Shown piece after piece: positions 24,701-35,890 of a stretch of 64,000 bases of DNA. The notes below the pieces were generated by a model. That model saw nothing but the letters and a program-made list of their open reading frames with translations. It did not search any database and was not told where the DNA came from. This stretch comes from Linum tenue. Its lineage: Eukaryota; Streptophyta; Magnoliopsida; Malpighiales; Linaceae. The position numbers were made by a program, and so were the translations under genes. Where the stretch lies: NCBI GenBank assembly GCA_946122785.1, contig CAMGYJ010000008.1:25941475-26005474 (forward strand), given 5' to 3'. Position 1 is the stretch's first letter, and each line of letters starts with the position of its first letter.

Positions 24701-25900
24701 CCTGGGGAGGATAGAGAACCCCCACCCTTCCTACCACCCTTCTTTGGAGCAGCTTGCAATTGTGTAATCTCCTTATCCCCTAGTCCTTGCAAAGCGGCAA
24801 ATGATTGATTAGTTTGCAAAACACTAGTAGGACTAGGAAGGGGAGACCAGCATCGTGGCCTAGCTCCATTCACCACCTTCTGAAACTCATCCTCCGTGGG
24901 AAGCACTGGTGAACTGCAACCTGCTACTGCCTGAAACGAATGCTCTAAATTGATACCCACACAATTAGTCCCAACCATGAGATTAGTGCTCAACTCCATA
25001 TCATCCGCAACCACTTCTTTTCCTTTATCCTGCCCTGTTGGGATACCAACCTGAATAGGAGTACTGTTAGTAACCATTGTCTTCTTCACCCAGACACGCT
25101 CAACCACATTGTTTCCTTGAGCCCCTTGTGCCTTCACAATTTGTTCCCTTTTGCGACAACCACATTTCTGCCCAAATGATTTGCACTGATCACACACAGG
25201 CGGCAAGTGACTGTATGTAACCCCCACCTTAATTGAGCGATTCTCAGTTGGCCATATCAGAATATTATCCGGAAATTGAGCTGTAGCCTTCAATTCCACG
25301 AGAGCTTTCGCACATCCCAGCCTGCCACCCATCCTTGTCGTATGATCAACTCCCAATGGAATCCCAAGGAAACTCCCCAACCTACTCATACCCTGAAAGT
25401 TCACATACTCCAAAGGGACGTTGGTAAATCGTACCCAAATCGGCAGAGCCTTATTCCCCAAATCCTCAACGTCAATCCCCGGGGTCCAAGGTCGAAGGTA
25501 TAACATGTTATCCGAATGGAACCAAGGCCCACTCTCCAAGATCCAATCACACGTTTCCTGGGATGGAAGTTGAAGAAGAATCAATTGATTACCAAGCAAA
25601 GAAACTCGAACCAAACCGTCCCTCCCCCAGAGCCTGTTCGCCCATCGTCGTAGCTCCAGAAGAGGAGGAAGAGAAGAATGGAGGAACTGCCAACCAAGCT
25701 GTGCTTCCATCGAGCTGCACCTTCATCACTCACCACCTGCGGCATTCGAATCCCTCCTTTGAACAGCTCCGGCGGAATGTATTCCAGCCGGTTAGCCTCA
25801 GCAATGCCAAAAAGCGCTGCCCAAGGCTTGACCGGAACGCCCTCCTTCTCCATCCCACTTACCACAGCATCCATTGGTCTCGAAGCAAGAAAAACGCACC
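24697..25900 (-). pseudogene. LINE ORF1 (DUF4283 / zinc-knuckle nucleic-acid-binding protein)
   Basis: This is the RNA-binding partner of ORF2. The upstream piece on the minus strand (about 25874-25690) carries ANRLEYIPPELF and GGIRMPQVVSDEGAARW. The downstream piece (25710-24697) has the DUF4283 core (LGNQLILLQLPSQETCDWIL, GPWFHSDNMLYLRPW, LPIWVRFTNVPLEYV) and a zinc-knuckle-like zone (PPVCDQCKSFGQKCGCRKRE). The expected His of the knuckle is not evident, so the finger may be degenerate. The two pieces are joined by a one-base frameshift near 25690, in a short G run. The N terminus is not certain. ORF1 ends a few bases past the ORF2 start. Confidence 0.8.
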
Positions 25901-26052
25901 GGCGCAGATGCCGGCGCGACCAGCAAGGCCCGCGTCGGAACCCTAGCTAGCCAAGAAACTGGGAGAATTCTCTCACTAACGTTTCCAGTGACCAAACATG
26001 AACATTTTTTGTAATCTCAGTGACCAACCATTAAATTAGCCCGTAATAGAAA

Positions 26053-26600
26053 TAAGACAAAAGTGAATGCGTGAGATTGGGTGGTTAAATTCGAAAATGA
26101 GACATTACGGCCAATTGTCTCATTTTATGAAACGTGTAAATTAAAACGAGTCAGTTTGAATTATCTTCTCCACACTCAAAACAATTGAAATTAACTCAAA
26201 CAAATCAATTCCAAATTCCCCAGGCAAATTCATCCATACAAAGATTTTGCTGACAAACGGGTCGATTTTATCCATTTGTCTCAAAATGACGATAATTTGA
26301 TCAAATTGATTCGTTACAATTCCTCATCCAAACGACTCATAACAATTTTTTTTTTTAAATTTTGACTTTTCAGGCACTTGATGTGGCACGTGGCTAAAAC
26401 TGCCGGTGTTATGCCTGCAATTAAACCGCAAGGGTTTAAACCGATAAAAAGGACAAGTACGGGGCTTGTAGAGAAACGTTTCACGTTTAGGGTGCCTAGA
26501 TGGATAAATGGTAAAGTTTGGGGACTAAAATTGGTCTTCGTTCGAAAGAAAACCTTGCTTAACCCCTTCCCCAAGCACTCAGCTGCCTCAGTCACAGACT
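26053..26600. other. intergenic sequence upstream of the LETM1-like gene
   Basis: This is AT-rich to mixed sequence with no domain. The short open frame at 26378-26602 has no recognisable similarity. It probably includes the promoter of the gene starting at 27074, but I see no convincing TATA box. Confidence 0.4.
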
Positions 26601-26802
26601 GACAGTGAGTCACAGTGATCTATCTTCCTCCCCTTTTCCGGTGAGCCACAACTTCTACGGCGGAAATCGCAGATACTCGACACCGCCTAGCTTCTCCGGT
26701 AAGCTCCCAACTTTCCCGCCGTTGTCACTATTTTGCATTTCTCGTTTTCCATCTGTTCCATCTGTTGCAACATTTTTGTTGTTGTTTTTCGTCTGTTCAA
26801 CA

Positions 26803-27039
26803 ATGGCGTCGTCGTTTCCTTACAAAAAAAAGAAAAAAAACAATGGCGTCGTCGTTGTCCCATGACTTCGGCCTCTGGACTTCCGATAGGAACTCTCTTC
26901 TTTCACCGTTTGCTTTCCTTGATGAGACATTTCCCCGTTTTTGTTTGTTTTGCTGTTAGAAATTGATGTGTACGAGTGAAGTATATGTAAAATGGCTTCC
27001 AAAGCAAATGTGAGGAGGATCAACGGATTTGCTGACTAA
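26803..27039 (+). promoter_or_regulatory. series of upstream ORFs, each starting MAS-
   Basis: Three short ORFs precede the main start at 27074: 26803-26865 (MASSFPYKKK.., 20 codons), 26843-26959 (MASSLSHDFGLW.., 38 codons) and 26992-27039 (MASKANVRRINGFAD, 15 codons). The first two share CAATGGCGTCGTCGTT, repeated 40 bp apart. The third is a diverged copy of the first codons of the main frame ([15 protein letters not shown]), 82 bp upstream. If transcribed, they would be expected to lower initiation at 27074. Transcription start is not known. Confidence 0.5.
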
Positions 27040-27073
27040 ATCCACTGGTCTTCTGGTTCAATTTTACAGTAAG

Positions 27074-30000
27074 ATGGCTTCTCTGGAATTTGTGAGGAGG
27101 AACAGCAGATTTGCTTACTCCTTCGGCCGTGCTCATTCGATTTACACTCGAGTCGAGAGAAAGGAACTGTACATGGCCCCGACTATCGTGCCGGTTCCGA
27201 ATGGTGTTGCAGTGAGAAAACAACAACTGGTTGGCGTTTCCGGTTTACGGCAGTGGAGGCACAGTAGTGCAATTTTGGCTCCAAGACATGTTAGGGCAGA
27301 GTTCTTTAACCCTCTGAGGTTCAGGGTCAATGCATCTACAGCCACACCGAAGCAAACATCTGATGCTGAAAAGAGAAGTGATTCTAATGTCAGGATTAGT
27401 ATAGGTTTCGAACTAATGAAAATCGATGTCAGGATTAGTATACGGTTATTGTTGAAATTGGCTGGAGGTTCTTGTATCTCTAGAAGGGAGAAACTGCAGA
27501 TTTTACGAACCGCTGGAGACCTTTTTAGGTTTGTTCAATTGGCGGTCGTCGGCCCTTTGATCATTTGTTTGCTTCCTCTATATCCGAACCTGTTACAGAG
27601 CCTGCTTCCATCCACCTTCCGAAGAAACATGGAAGACCAGGTAAGGAAACAATATGAATAATGATGAAGATTGGATTTTTTTTGGTCCCTTTAACTCATA
27701 TGTGTCCTCTCATTTTGATTTATACAGGAATTCAATTCAAGAAGCCTAAATGCTTGGATTGGGTATGCAATTGGTCTTCAAAGTTCGGTTGAGAAAATGG
27801 GAAGCGAGGTTCAATACTTACATTATGGCGAGAACACGAAAGTTGTTCATGAGCTGAATAAACTTTTGATCAAAGTAAGCTGGCTGTCTTCTTTTTTTAA
27901 AAGGGCTGTCTATTTATTTTAATGTGTTCACATGTTTGTCTTGACTAGGTCAGAAAAGGGTGTTCTGTTTCGAATGAGGAGATTCTAAGCTTTCGCATGC
28001 TATTCAATTATGACCTGGCTTTGGATTATATTAGCAGGTTTGATCTATTTTCGATTGCTTAGGTTATTTGCTTCACTTCAGATTGCTTATGTTCTTTGCT
28101 TTCTTTCAATTTTCCTCTTCCTTGATAAATGGTTGTTTCTATCAGGGCACGACTAGCCAATATGTGCATGTTCATGGGAATCCGTCCTTTTGGAACAAGT
28201 TCTTACTTGCGATTTAAGCTTCGGAGAAGACTTCAAAAGTGAGATTCACCATTCATTTCCCCTTTGGCTCTCGTGTAAATTAGAGAACAGCTCCTTTATG
28301 ATTATTTGAGCTCTTTAGCAATGTTAATGAGGAAGAGGAAGTGTGTATGAACTTGGCATGTTACTGGTTCTTTCTCTTTCCAGCATTAGAAAGGATGATA
28401 GGATGATTCGAGAAGAAGGAGTTCATACACTTACTGAGGAGGAGTTGTCTGCTGCATGCAGAGCACGAGGGATGCTTTGGGTACTTTCTCTTGAGGAAAT
28501 GAGGCAACAGGTTCTTACATTTACCACCCATTCTAGAGTTATTGTTTGTGAATGTAATTGAATCTCTTCCATGTTTGGTAAGACGCTGTTAACATGGAAA
28601 TGTGTCTTTAGACTTGAGATGAGTTAGGGCTTTTGTAGTATAACTACATTGGGAACTCTGTTATGTATTTTTGTGCAGCTCTGTGATTGGTTGGATTTGT
28701 CTCTTGATCATTGGGTGCCATCTTCTCTCCTAATTCTCTCCAGGTGACATGAAGCTCTATTTATGTATTTCATTTATACCTATTAAGCTCAACTAGCAGT
28801 TTCCCCAGCCGTTTGGTCGAATGAATTTTTTAATAGAAATCCGTCCGAGTAGATGGGGTGAGCAAGGCGGGTTTGGCCGAGTGGGCGGGTTTGCTAGTGG
28901 CATAATTGTTATTTCCTATTTCTTTTAGAAATCCTACTTAATGGTTCAAAACATTACTTTTCAGATTATGCAATTATTATCAATAAACTATCAAATTCCT
29001 AATCTCATTTCTCTCTCTCATTCTTCTCCAATTCTCTCAAATCCCTAATTTCTTCTCTTCTCGATCCCTAAATCTCCAAATGGGAATTCTAGTTTCTATC
29101 ATAAGCTATCAGAGCTAGGATGAGCTCGTCACAGCTCTTCGACTCGGAGTGGGATCGACTAGAAGAACTCCTATAATAGGTGTTAGACCGTCGGACCCAA
29201 TAGCCGCGGATGAGGAAAGGGAAGGTTGAGGAGACCGCGGTACATGGCACGACAGCCGTGAAGGCTGATGGAGGCCGAGCCACACCACCACCACAGTCGC
29301 CGAGGGGGACCGCAGAGACAGAAGGTACCGGAGCCTTGGCGGGAGGCAACGCGCTTCCAGAGGTGTCGCCGGTCATCTCGCTACACTTAGTACAGGGGAA
29401 ATCCTTGCCGAGAATGCTGCATTTCCGAGCTCAGGTGGAAGGCCGACCAGCTATGACTCTGGTAGACAATGGCACGTCCTTGAACTTTGTCGTTGTGGAG
29501 TTCGTGAAGACGTTGAGGCAGGAGGCAACACTGGTGAACCAGATCATTGTCAAGGTCGCCAATGGGGTGTGAGCAGGTATACAGGAGTATTAACTTCGAT
29601 ATTCATGGGATGTAGATCACTACAGACTTGTATGTTGTGCGTTCGACGTGATCTTAGGCATTTTGTGGTTGAGGAGTTTAGGTCCTGCTACCAGTGACTG
29701 GAGGAGCTTGACAATGTGTTTTAAATGGAGGGATAAGGAGTGGACTTAGCAGTGTCTCATGTGGCGATGAGACCGATTTCCATCTGAGATTGCGAGCTTG
29801 AAGGAGAGGCCGAATTGGCCGTTCTTTGCTGGCCGCTAGCCGATATGGGGAAGTCGGCGATCAAAGCCAAGGTGCACATGGTGTTGGATTAGTAACCCGA
29901 GGTGTTTGAAGCCCCTACCACTTTTCCTCCAAATCGATAGGTTGATCTCCAGATTCAGTTAAAAGAGGTGGTCAAAGTAGTAAATGTCCGACGGTACAGT

Positions 30001-33000
30001 TATGGGAATTCGCAGAAGGAGGAGATCGAGAGCCAGGTGGTCGAGATGCTTGTGACTGGATTGATCCAGCCTAGTACCAGTCCTTTCTTCTGGTCGGTGC
30101 TACTAGTTAAGAAGAAGGACATAACTTGGAGGTTCTGCATCGATTATCGAGCTCTCAATGAAGAGACAATGAAGGACATGTTTCCTATTCCGACTGTTGA
30201 TGACATGTTGGACGAGTTACACAGATCAACCTACTTCACCAAGCTGGATTTGAGAGCTGGGTATCATCATATTCGGATGTAGGAGGAGGATGCACATAAG
30301 AAAACTTTTAGGACGCATAATGGACATTACGAGTACCTGGTGATGCCTTTCTAGTTGTGTAATGCTCCATCCACCTTCCAGGCGGCCATGAACTACGTAT
30401 TCCGACCTCTACTGCGACAGTATCTTCTAGTTTTTTTCAATGACATTCTCATATACAATCCTACAGGGAGGACCATTTGCAGGCAGTGTTTGAGATACTG
30501 CGAAAGCATCAGTACTAAATTAAGGCTTCCAAATGCGCTTTTGGAGTTTAAGAAGTGGAGTATCTGGGACATATAGTAACACCGCAGGGAGTACATATAG
30601 ATCAGTCCAAGGTACGCACGATGGTCGAGTGGCCGATAACGACCAATGTAACAAAACTGATAGGGTTCTTGGGCTTAACAGGCTACTACAGGAAGTTCGT
30701 AGGGTTATAGCATGATTGTTAGGCCACTGACGAATTTGTTAAAGAACAGAGGGTTCGAGTGGACCCCAACGGCAAATTCTGCGTTTTAGGTACTAAAGCG
30801 GGCTATGACCACCACCCCTACTTTAGCTATGATGGACTTCTCCAAGCCTTTTGTGATTGAGGGTTATGCATCATGAAAGAGAATTGGAGCGGTGCTGTCT
30901 CAGGACTGACACCTGATCGCCTTGATGAATCGGACTTTGGCGTCAACCAAGTAGGTACAGTCGACTTATTTGAAGGAGACGCATGATATCATTTCAGCAG
31001 TATAGACATGGAGGCCCTACTTATTGGGGCATAAGTTCCAAATCTACACGGATCATCAGAGCCTGAAGCATCTCCTAGGGCATAAGGTTATACTCCAGAT
31101 CAGCACATGTGGCTCTTAAAGTTGCTCGTGTATGACTACGAGATTCACCACCACCCAGGCCCACCCACGTGGTGGCAGATGGTCTATCACGGAGTTAGGG
31201 CAGCGAGGTGTTGGCGGTAGTGACAGGCCCGGTACCCTAGTTATGGGAAGAGTTGCAGGCTCTCGCAGAGTTTGATCCTTACCAGTAGGAATGCCAGAAC
31301 ATTGCAATGAGCACGGAGTCAGGAAAATACCTCTTCCGCGAAGGTCTGGTGTCCTTCAAGAGGCGTTTGGTCCTTCCGCCCAACTCATCGTTGGCCACTA
31401 TGATTTTGTTGGAGTTCCACAATTCGTCATTTGGTGGGCATTCTAGGGTGCAGCGGACGTTTCGCATGATTAGGGCACATTTTTATTGGCCCCAGATGGG
31501 TCGAGAAGTGAAGGACTATGTGGCTTCCTGCTATATGTCCAGAGGGTGAAGGCATCTCAGCTGAGACCAACTGGGCTTCTACAGCCATTACCGGTGTCAG
31601 AGCGGGTATGGGAGGACATCAGTATGGAATTCATTGTGGGGTTACCACCATCCAGGGGGAAGAATGTGTTGTTTGTGGTGGTAGATCGCCTTACGAAGTA
31701 TGCTAACTTCATGACCCTAGCCCATCCATACACGGCTCGGGTGGTGGCAGAGTAGTTCGTGAGTGGGTAGTGTGACATCATGGTTTCCCCTGGACTATTG
31801 CACCGAACAGGATTCCGTCTTCCTGAGTAATTTCTGGCAAGAGGTGTTTAATATGGCACATTTTACATTCCAGATGAGCTCGACACATATCATCCTCAGA
31901 CAGATGGACAAACGGAGGTGATTAATCGACATTTGGAGCAGTATCTCAGTTGTTTCGCACATCAGCGGCTGAAGAGTTGGTTGGCCATGGTCCCATGGGC
32001 CGAACTATGGTATAACACCACCTACCATCGGTTCATCAGGACGATACCGTTCGAGGCGCTATACGGCCGACCGCCTCCTTCCTTGGTGCATTACCGTGAT
32101 GTCACCTGTACGGTCAATGTAGTAGACCAGTGGTTGGGTGCTAGAGCTAGGGCTGGCATTTCGGTTTCCGGTTAGCGCGTAACCGTCGATTTTAACCGAA
32201 AACCGCCGGTTACCAGCTAACCGAAAACCGACCGGTTACCTTGACTATCGGTGGTCGCATGGGAAAAGAAAGGGGTCGGTTGACCAAGTAAACGATGGTG
32301 GTTAACCGCGGTTATCCCACTAGCCGGGCCCAACCGATACCCACTTAACCTTCCCCAAAATCCTGACCAAATTCATCGCCATTCTCACATCTTGAATCTA
32401 AATTTTTTCCCAAATCTAGGAAGAAGAAGAAGAAGAGGCAGTCTCTCAACAATTTCCCTCACCCCGCCGCCTCCACCCTCCCATCGACCCCGCGTTCCAT
32501 CTCCGAGCGCCGTCTCCCAGCGACGTGCGACATTGATCCACGATCCCCCGACAACCCCCTCGACGGCTCGAACCCGGCGACACCCCTTTCGGTTAAACCA
32601 AAACCGATCGACTGACAACCCTAGCTAAAGACAAGGCTTAGGAGCAGTTGAAGACTAATTTGGTCACAACCAATAATCGGATGAAGCGGTTGGCGGACTC
32701 GGGTACGAGAGAGGAGTTTGAGGTTGGTGACTTAGTGTTGCTTCAAATGCACCCTTATCGGTAGGCTTCAGTGTTCAAGATCTTACCAGAAGCTTGTCTT
32801 GTGCTTCTTCAACCCCTATGAGGCTCTGCAGAAGGTAAACCCAGTAGCTTACCAACTGTAGTTACCGGCAGATGCTCGCATTCATACGACGTTCCATATA
32901 TCTCTGATGAAGCGGTATAGAGCGCATACAAATCTGGTGGACACTACAACACCTCTGGTCAGTGCGGATGGAGACTTGGAGTTGACACCTTTAAAGGTGT

Positions 33001-34680
33001 TGGGGACACGATGGAGTAAGAAATGAGGACTCTTGGTAGAAGAGAGTCTAGCCCTATGGAAACACTGCAAGCCGGAGGATGCGACATCGGAGGAGACTTT
33101 AGCGCTACACCAGAGGTACCCCACCTTCGACCTTGAGGGCAGGTCGATTCTAAAGAGGGAGGGGATAATAGAAACCTGTTAGAGCGGATGGGGTGAGCGG
33201 GGCGGGTTTGGCCAAGTGGGCCGGGTTTGCTAGTGGCATATTTATTATTTCGAAGTTCTTTTAGAACTCCTAATTAAGGGTTCATAATAGTAAATTTTCA
33301 GATTATGAAATTATTATTAATAAACTATCAAATCCCTTATCTAATTCTCTCACTAGTTCTTCCCCAATTCTCCCAAATCCCTAATTTCTTCTTCTTAATC
33401 CCTAAATCCCCATGTGGGAATTCTAGTTTCTACCATTTTTTTACAATGTCAGGTGTGCCAGTATAAGTGTGATCCATGATCTCAGTGGTTGCACACATAT
33501 AATGCCGGTACTTATATAAAGTCCAGCATATACATTTACGAATAAAAACGTTAGCCTGCTCAATTCAATGTGTTGATGTCTGCTTCTTTATTAGTAGGGT
33601 TGTCCAATTGTTGTGAATTGATTCTCTGTTTATGTTGACATGTAATCATTAGCAAACACTTATATCTCTTTGACGTAAAAGTTCAAGGGATATCTTTGTT
33701 AGATCCGTGTTGAAAATTCCTCTTTTTATTATTATTGATAATTTCCTTCATTTGTCTTACCACTAATTACCAGTCCATTGCTACAATGTCAATATGTGTA
33801 AGCGTTAATATAAGCATGACTCATGATCTCAGTAGTTGCATACATGTATCGGTGGTAGTTATATAAATGTCATCTTATACATTTACGGACAAGATGTTAG
33901 CTCGCTTAATTCAATTTATGTTGATTCCTGCTCCTCTATTATAGGTTGTCGAATGTCTGTGTACTGATTCTAGATTTATGTTGACATGTAACCATTAGCA
34001 AACACTTACTACTCTTTGAGGTAAAAGTTAAATGTATTTGCCAAGTTTCTATGTTTTTTTAAGGTAACATATTTGTCAAGTTAAATGCATAAAATCTTTG
34101 TTAGATCCATACTCTTCTATATATTTATGGGTGGATGTTCATATTTTATTTCTAAATTTCTAAATGGATTACGTTTGGCCATTATTTTCAGGGCTTTCAC
34201 AGTGACAGGATACCATACTCTAGTTTTGCAGCCACATAAAAGAGAATGGACCCCACAGAATGAGTTTAATGAACTCAGTCGCGCTTTGGCGATTCTAGCC
34301 TCAGAATCAGTAAGCATTTTCAGTTGTTTCTTGTGTTTTATAGACTTATTGCTCTAATCGAAGTTTGTGTATTAACCTCTTCTTAATTTGATTTGATTTG
34401 GTTTCTCAACTTGCAGGTAGGTGTGGTGGAGGATGACAAGGTGGCAGAAGCAGCCAGTTACCTAAGGAGCACCCTTGGTGATACTGGAGTTGAGCATCTG
34501 ATATCTTACTTTGGTAATTTTCTTAATCTTTAGTTGTCCTTTAAACTCGTACTCAATGGCAACTTAATTGTTCTTTCTTTCTCTGATTTGTTTCTATGCT
34601 CATCAGGTAAGCTATATGCAGAAGACATTGTTAAATTGGTCCATGAGTCAGGGCTACATCAGGACTTAGAAGATGATTGA
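27074..34680 (+). CDS. LETM1-like mitochondrial inner-membrane protein
   Basis: LETM1 proteins sit in the inner mitochondrial membrane and maintain K+/H+ (and possibly Ca2+) exchange and matrix volume. Nine coding exons with GT-AG junctions keep phase: 27074-27640, 27728-27874, 27949-28037, 28146-28238, 28384-28510, 28679-28743, 34192-34309, 34417-34513, 34607-34680 (1377 nt, 458 residues). The N terminus is Arg-rich and presequence-like. [14 protein letters not shown], the [16 protein letters not shown] block and one proline-containing membrane span (about residues 153-175) mark the LETM1 domain. PSTF, the [24 protein letters not shown] ribosome-binding-like segment, [23 protein letters not shown] and [14 protein letters not shown] follow. 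It lacks the long C-terminal coiled coil/EF-hand of larger LETM1s and ends LHQDLEDD. Exon 1 has an in-frame 39 nt duplication giving VRISI twice. ATG 27074 was chosen for its presequence; the frame also extends upstream without an ATG. Intron 6 (28744-34191) contains a retrotransposon. Confidence 0.85.
29210..33160 (+). pseudogene. chromovirus pol, copy A
   Basis: Order: aspartic protease (29210-29572, active-site motif reads VDNGTSLNF, so DNG for DSG); reverse transcriptase (about 29940-30576: [49 protein letters not shown], catalytic segment FFNDILIY with Asn for Asp); RNase H remnants (30800-31150); integrase zinc site and core (31350-32100, [30 protein letters not shown]); and a C-terminal chromodomain remnant (32880-33130: [22 protein letters not shown]). 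At least ten stops and frameshifts interrupt it. The chromodomain places it among chromoviruses; the subgroup is not resolved. Confidence 0.82.
32148..32623. mobile_element. hAT MITE in copy A chromovirus (476 bp)
   Basis: The ends are TAGGGCTGGCATTTCGG and, on the complement, TAGGGTTGTCAGTCGATCGG. The flanks GCTAGAGC (32140-32147) and GCTAAAGA (32624-32631) match the single GCTAGAGA of copy B near 42915, so they are a slightly mutated 8 bp duplication. The interior is rich in CCGGTTA / TAACCGG words. Its open frames are chance products of GC-rich sequence. Confidence 0.82.
33436..34110. repeat. old tandem duplication in the intron (about 340 bp units)
   Basis: 33440-33785 and 33786-34110 are diverged copies. 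Shared landmarks are CATGATCTCAGTRGTTGCA, TATACATTTACG, GATGTTAGCYYGC, TTTATGTTGACATGTAA, ATTAGCAAACACTTA and TTTGTTAGATCC. The same pair exists in the segmental copy at 43815-44520, so this duplication is older than the segmental one. Confidence 0.75.
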
Positions 34681-34933
34681 GTACACGAGCAATCATAATG
34701 TTTTAAGTATTACTTCAAGTAGTTTTTGGAACCGCCTACTTGACCGTAGTTCTTCACATGCTTCTCGAGAGATGAGTTGTCTGATTGAGAGTCATATACT
34801 GAGTATGCTAAAAATGTCATGGAAGGAAAATGATTGAACTTGTTATTTGAAGCATTGAGAACAATTTTTCAAATGTTTCTATGAAGTGCATTAATTCAAT
34901 CCTAGCAAAGGCTAATGGTACATTGAGCAATGT
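34681..34933 (+). other. 3' flank / UTR of the LETM1-like gene
   Basis: Sequence after the stop codon is shared with copy B. No polyadenylation signal stands out. This is the probable 3' UTR, disrupted further on by a MITE. Confidence 0.4.
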
Positions 34934-34941
34934 CCTGACAT

Positions 34942-35453
34942 CAGTGGCGGAGCTAGCTTGGAAGAGGGTGGGTCCCCGGACCCACCTTGGCTCGAGATTA
35001 AGTGCTTGTTTGGAAGTTGCAATTGTTAAATATATATATTTATACGAAATCCAATCTCACTATACAAGTAACAATCTCACGTAAATTCTCGCAACTTCAA
35101 AACGACCCCTAAGACATAAAAATAACAGTATTTGTACGAAACCCCTAATGTTGAAATCAAACCCCTCATGTTCACTACTTTTCTACTAACATATTGTAGA
35201 GAACTTTATAGCACATATTAACTTTACATATTATGTAATTAACTCTAGATTTTTACATAAAACTACATCTCTAATGGTTTATTCTTAGTTTTTTAATTTA
35301 TAATTTAGGATAAATTTCTCCATCCTCAAACGAAAATCAGTCGACAAACTATAAAAACACATCGTGGGTCATGTAAATATTAATTATATTTATCATATAT
35401 ATTTTTATTTTCACGTCGGGCCCACCTTGAATGAAATCCTGGCTACGCCACTG
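34942..35453. mobile_element. hAT MITE (512 bp) with CAGTGGCG ends
   Basis: The left end is CAGTGGCGGAGCTAG; the right end on the complement is CAGTGGCGTAGCCAG (13 of 15). It is flanked by a perfect 8 bp duplication CCTGACAT (34934-34941, 35454-35461). Copy B has the unoccupied site, CCTGACAAAT, at 45567. The AT-rich interior has no ORF. Confidence 0.9.
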
Positions 35454-35890
35454 CCTGACATATATATCAATCGAATCCAATTCGTTGAGGTTTCCTTAAA
35501 GCTATAGAACTTCGGTTGTTCTTCGTTGGATTGGCACCATTTTCACCTATGACTCTTGTTATTGCATGCCAAGGCCATCCAATACAGAACACTATAGAAG
35601 TTTTGGTGCTCATTGTTTGCTTGTGGATGTGAAGTATTGTTCAGAGCTTTATACTACCTCTCATTAGCGAATCACAAACTTGGTCAGTGAACTCAGGGCT
35701 TTTGATAAAGTGGTGATTGTTTTGTAGTTTCGTGTGGTAAAAAACTTGTTTGCTTGGGAAAGGGGTTTCTATTTGCGTCTTCTGTAATCTTAAATATGCT
35801 TCTTTTCAGTTGTGCCAATAAACGAGTCAATCAGCAAACAATGGCTTGGTTCAATATGAAGTTTTAAGGTTTGAATCTCTTAATGATTAC

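Larger units (their letters stand above)
21152..25979 (-). mobile_element. L1-type LINE, near full length
   Basis: This non-LTR retrotransposon runs right to left: ORF1, ORF2, short 3' UTR, then a poly(A) tail seen as T10 at 21152-21161. It sits inside the right TIR of the surrounding MULE, between GGATTTAAATAT and GTTTCCAGTGACC. No clear target-site duplication is visible, so one edge may have been trimmed. Confidence 0.88.
19227..26042. mobile_element. second MULE-type element carrying nested insertions
   Basis: The left end GGGTTAATTGGTCACTAAGATTAC (19227) and the right end, read on the other strand from 26042 (GGGCTAATTTAATGGTTGGTCACT), open inverted repeats of about 190 bp rich in TTTGGTCACT. 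The flanks are GTAATTGAAA (19217-19226) and GTAATAGAAA (26043-26052), a 10 bp duplication with one mismatch. The right TIR is split: its inner part is 21010-21150 and its outer part 25980-26042, with an L1 LINE between. Without the LINE and the hAT MITE the element is about 1.2 kb. Confidence 0.85.
28831..33435 (+). mobile_element. chromovirus (Ty3/gypsy) in intron 6, copy A
   Basis: The LTRs are about 28831-29101 and 33165-33435 (271 bp each), beginning near ATAGAAAYCCG and ending GGGAATTCTAGTTTCTA(T/C)CA. A primer site remnant TATCAGAGC (29107-29115) follows the 5' LTR. A purine tract AAAGAGGGAGGGG precedes the 3' LTR. T runs on both sides may be the target duplication. Orientation is the same as the host gene. 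Gag is missing, and pol is full of stops. A hAT MITE lies in its 3' part. Confidence 0.85.
29246..35890 (+). repeat. segmental duplication, copy A
   Basis: Homology with copy B (40136-46012) begins inside the chromovirus just before the protease, at GGCACGRCAGCCGTGA. It runs through pol, 3' LTR, intron, exons 7-9 and the 3' flank, and fades after TTAATGATTA near 35890. Copy A has gained two MITEs and has lost about 215 bp that copy B keeps just before exon 7 (around 44490-44710). Copies are in direct orientation, about 10.9 kb apart at the left edge. Confidence 0.88.

Noticed and set aside
26843..26959. MASSLSHDFGLW frame as a separate small protein gene
   Set aside because: Thirty-eight codons in the likely 5' leader of the LETM1-like gene, with no recognisable domain. 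It is better treated as an upstream ORF.
32392..32628. Pro/Arg-rich frames on both strands
   Set aside because: They fall inside the 476 bp hAT MITE and result from its GC-rich interior.
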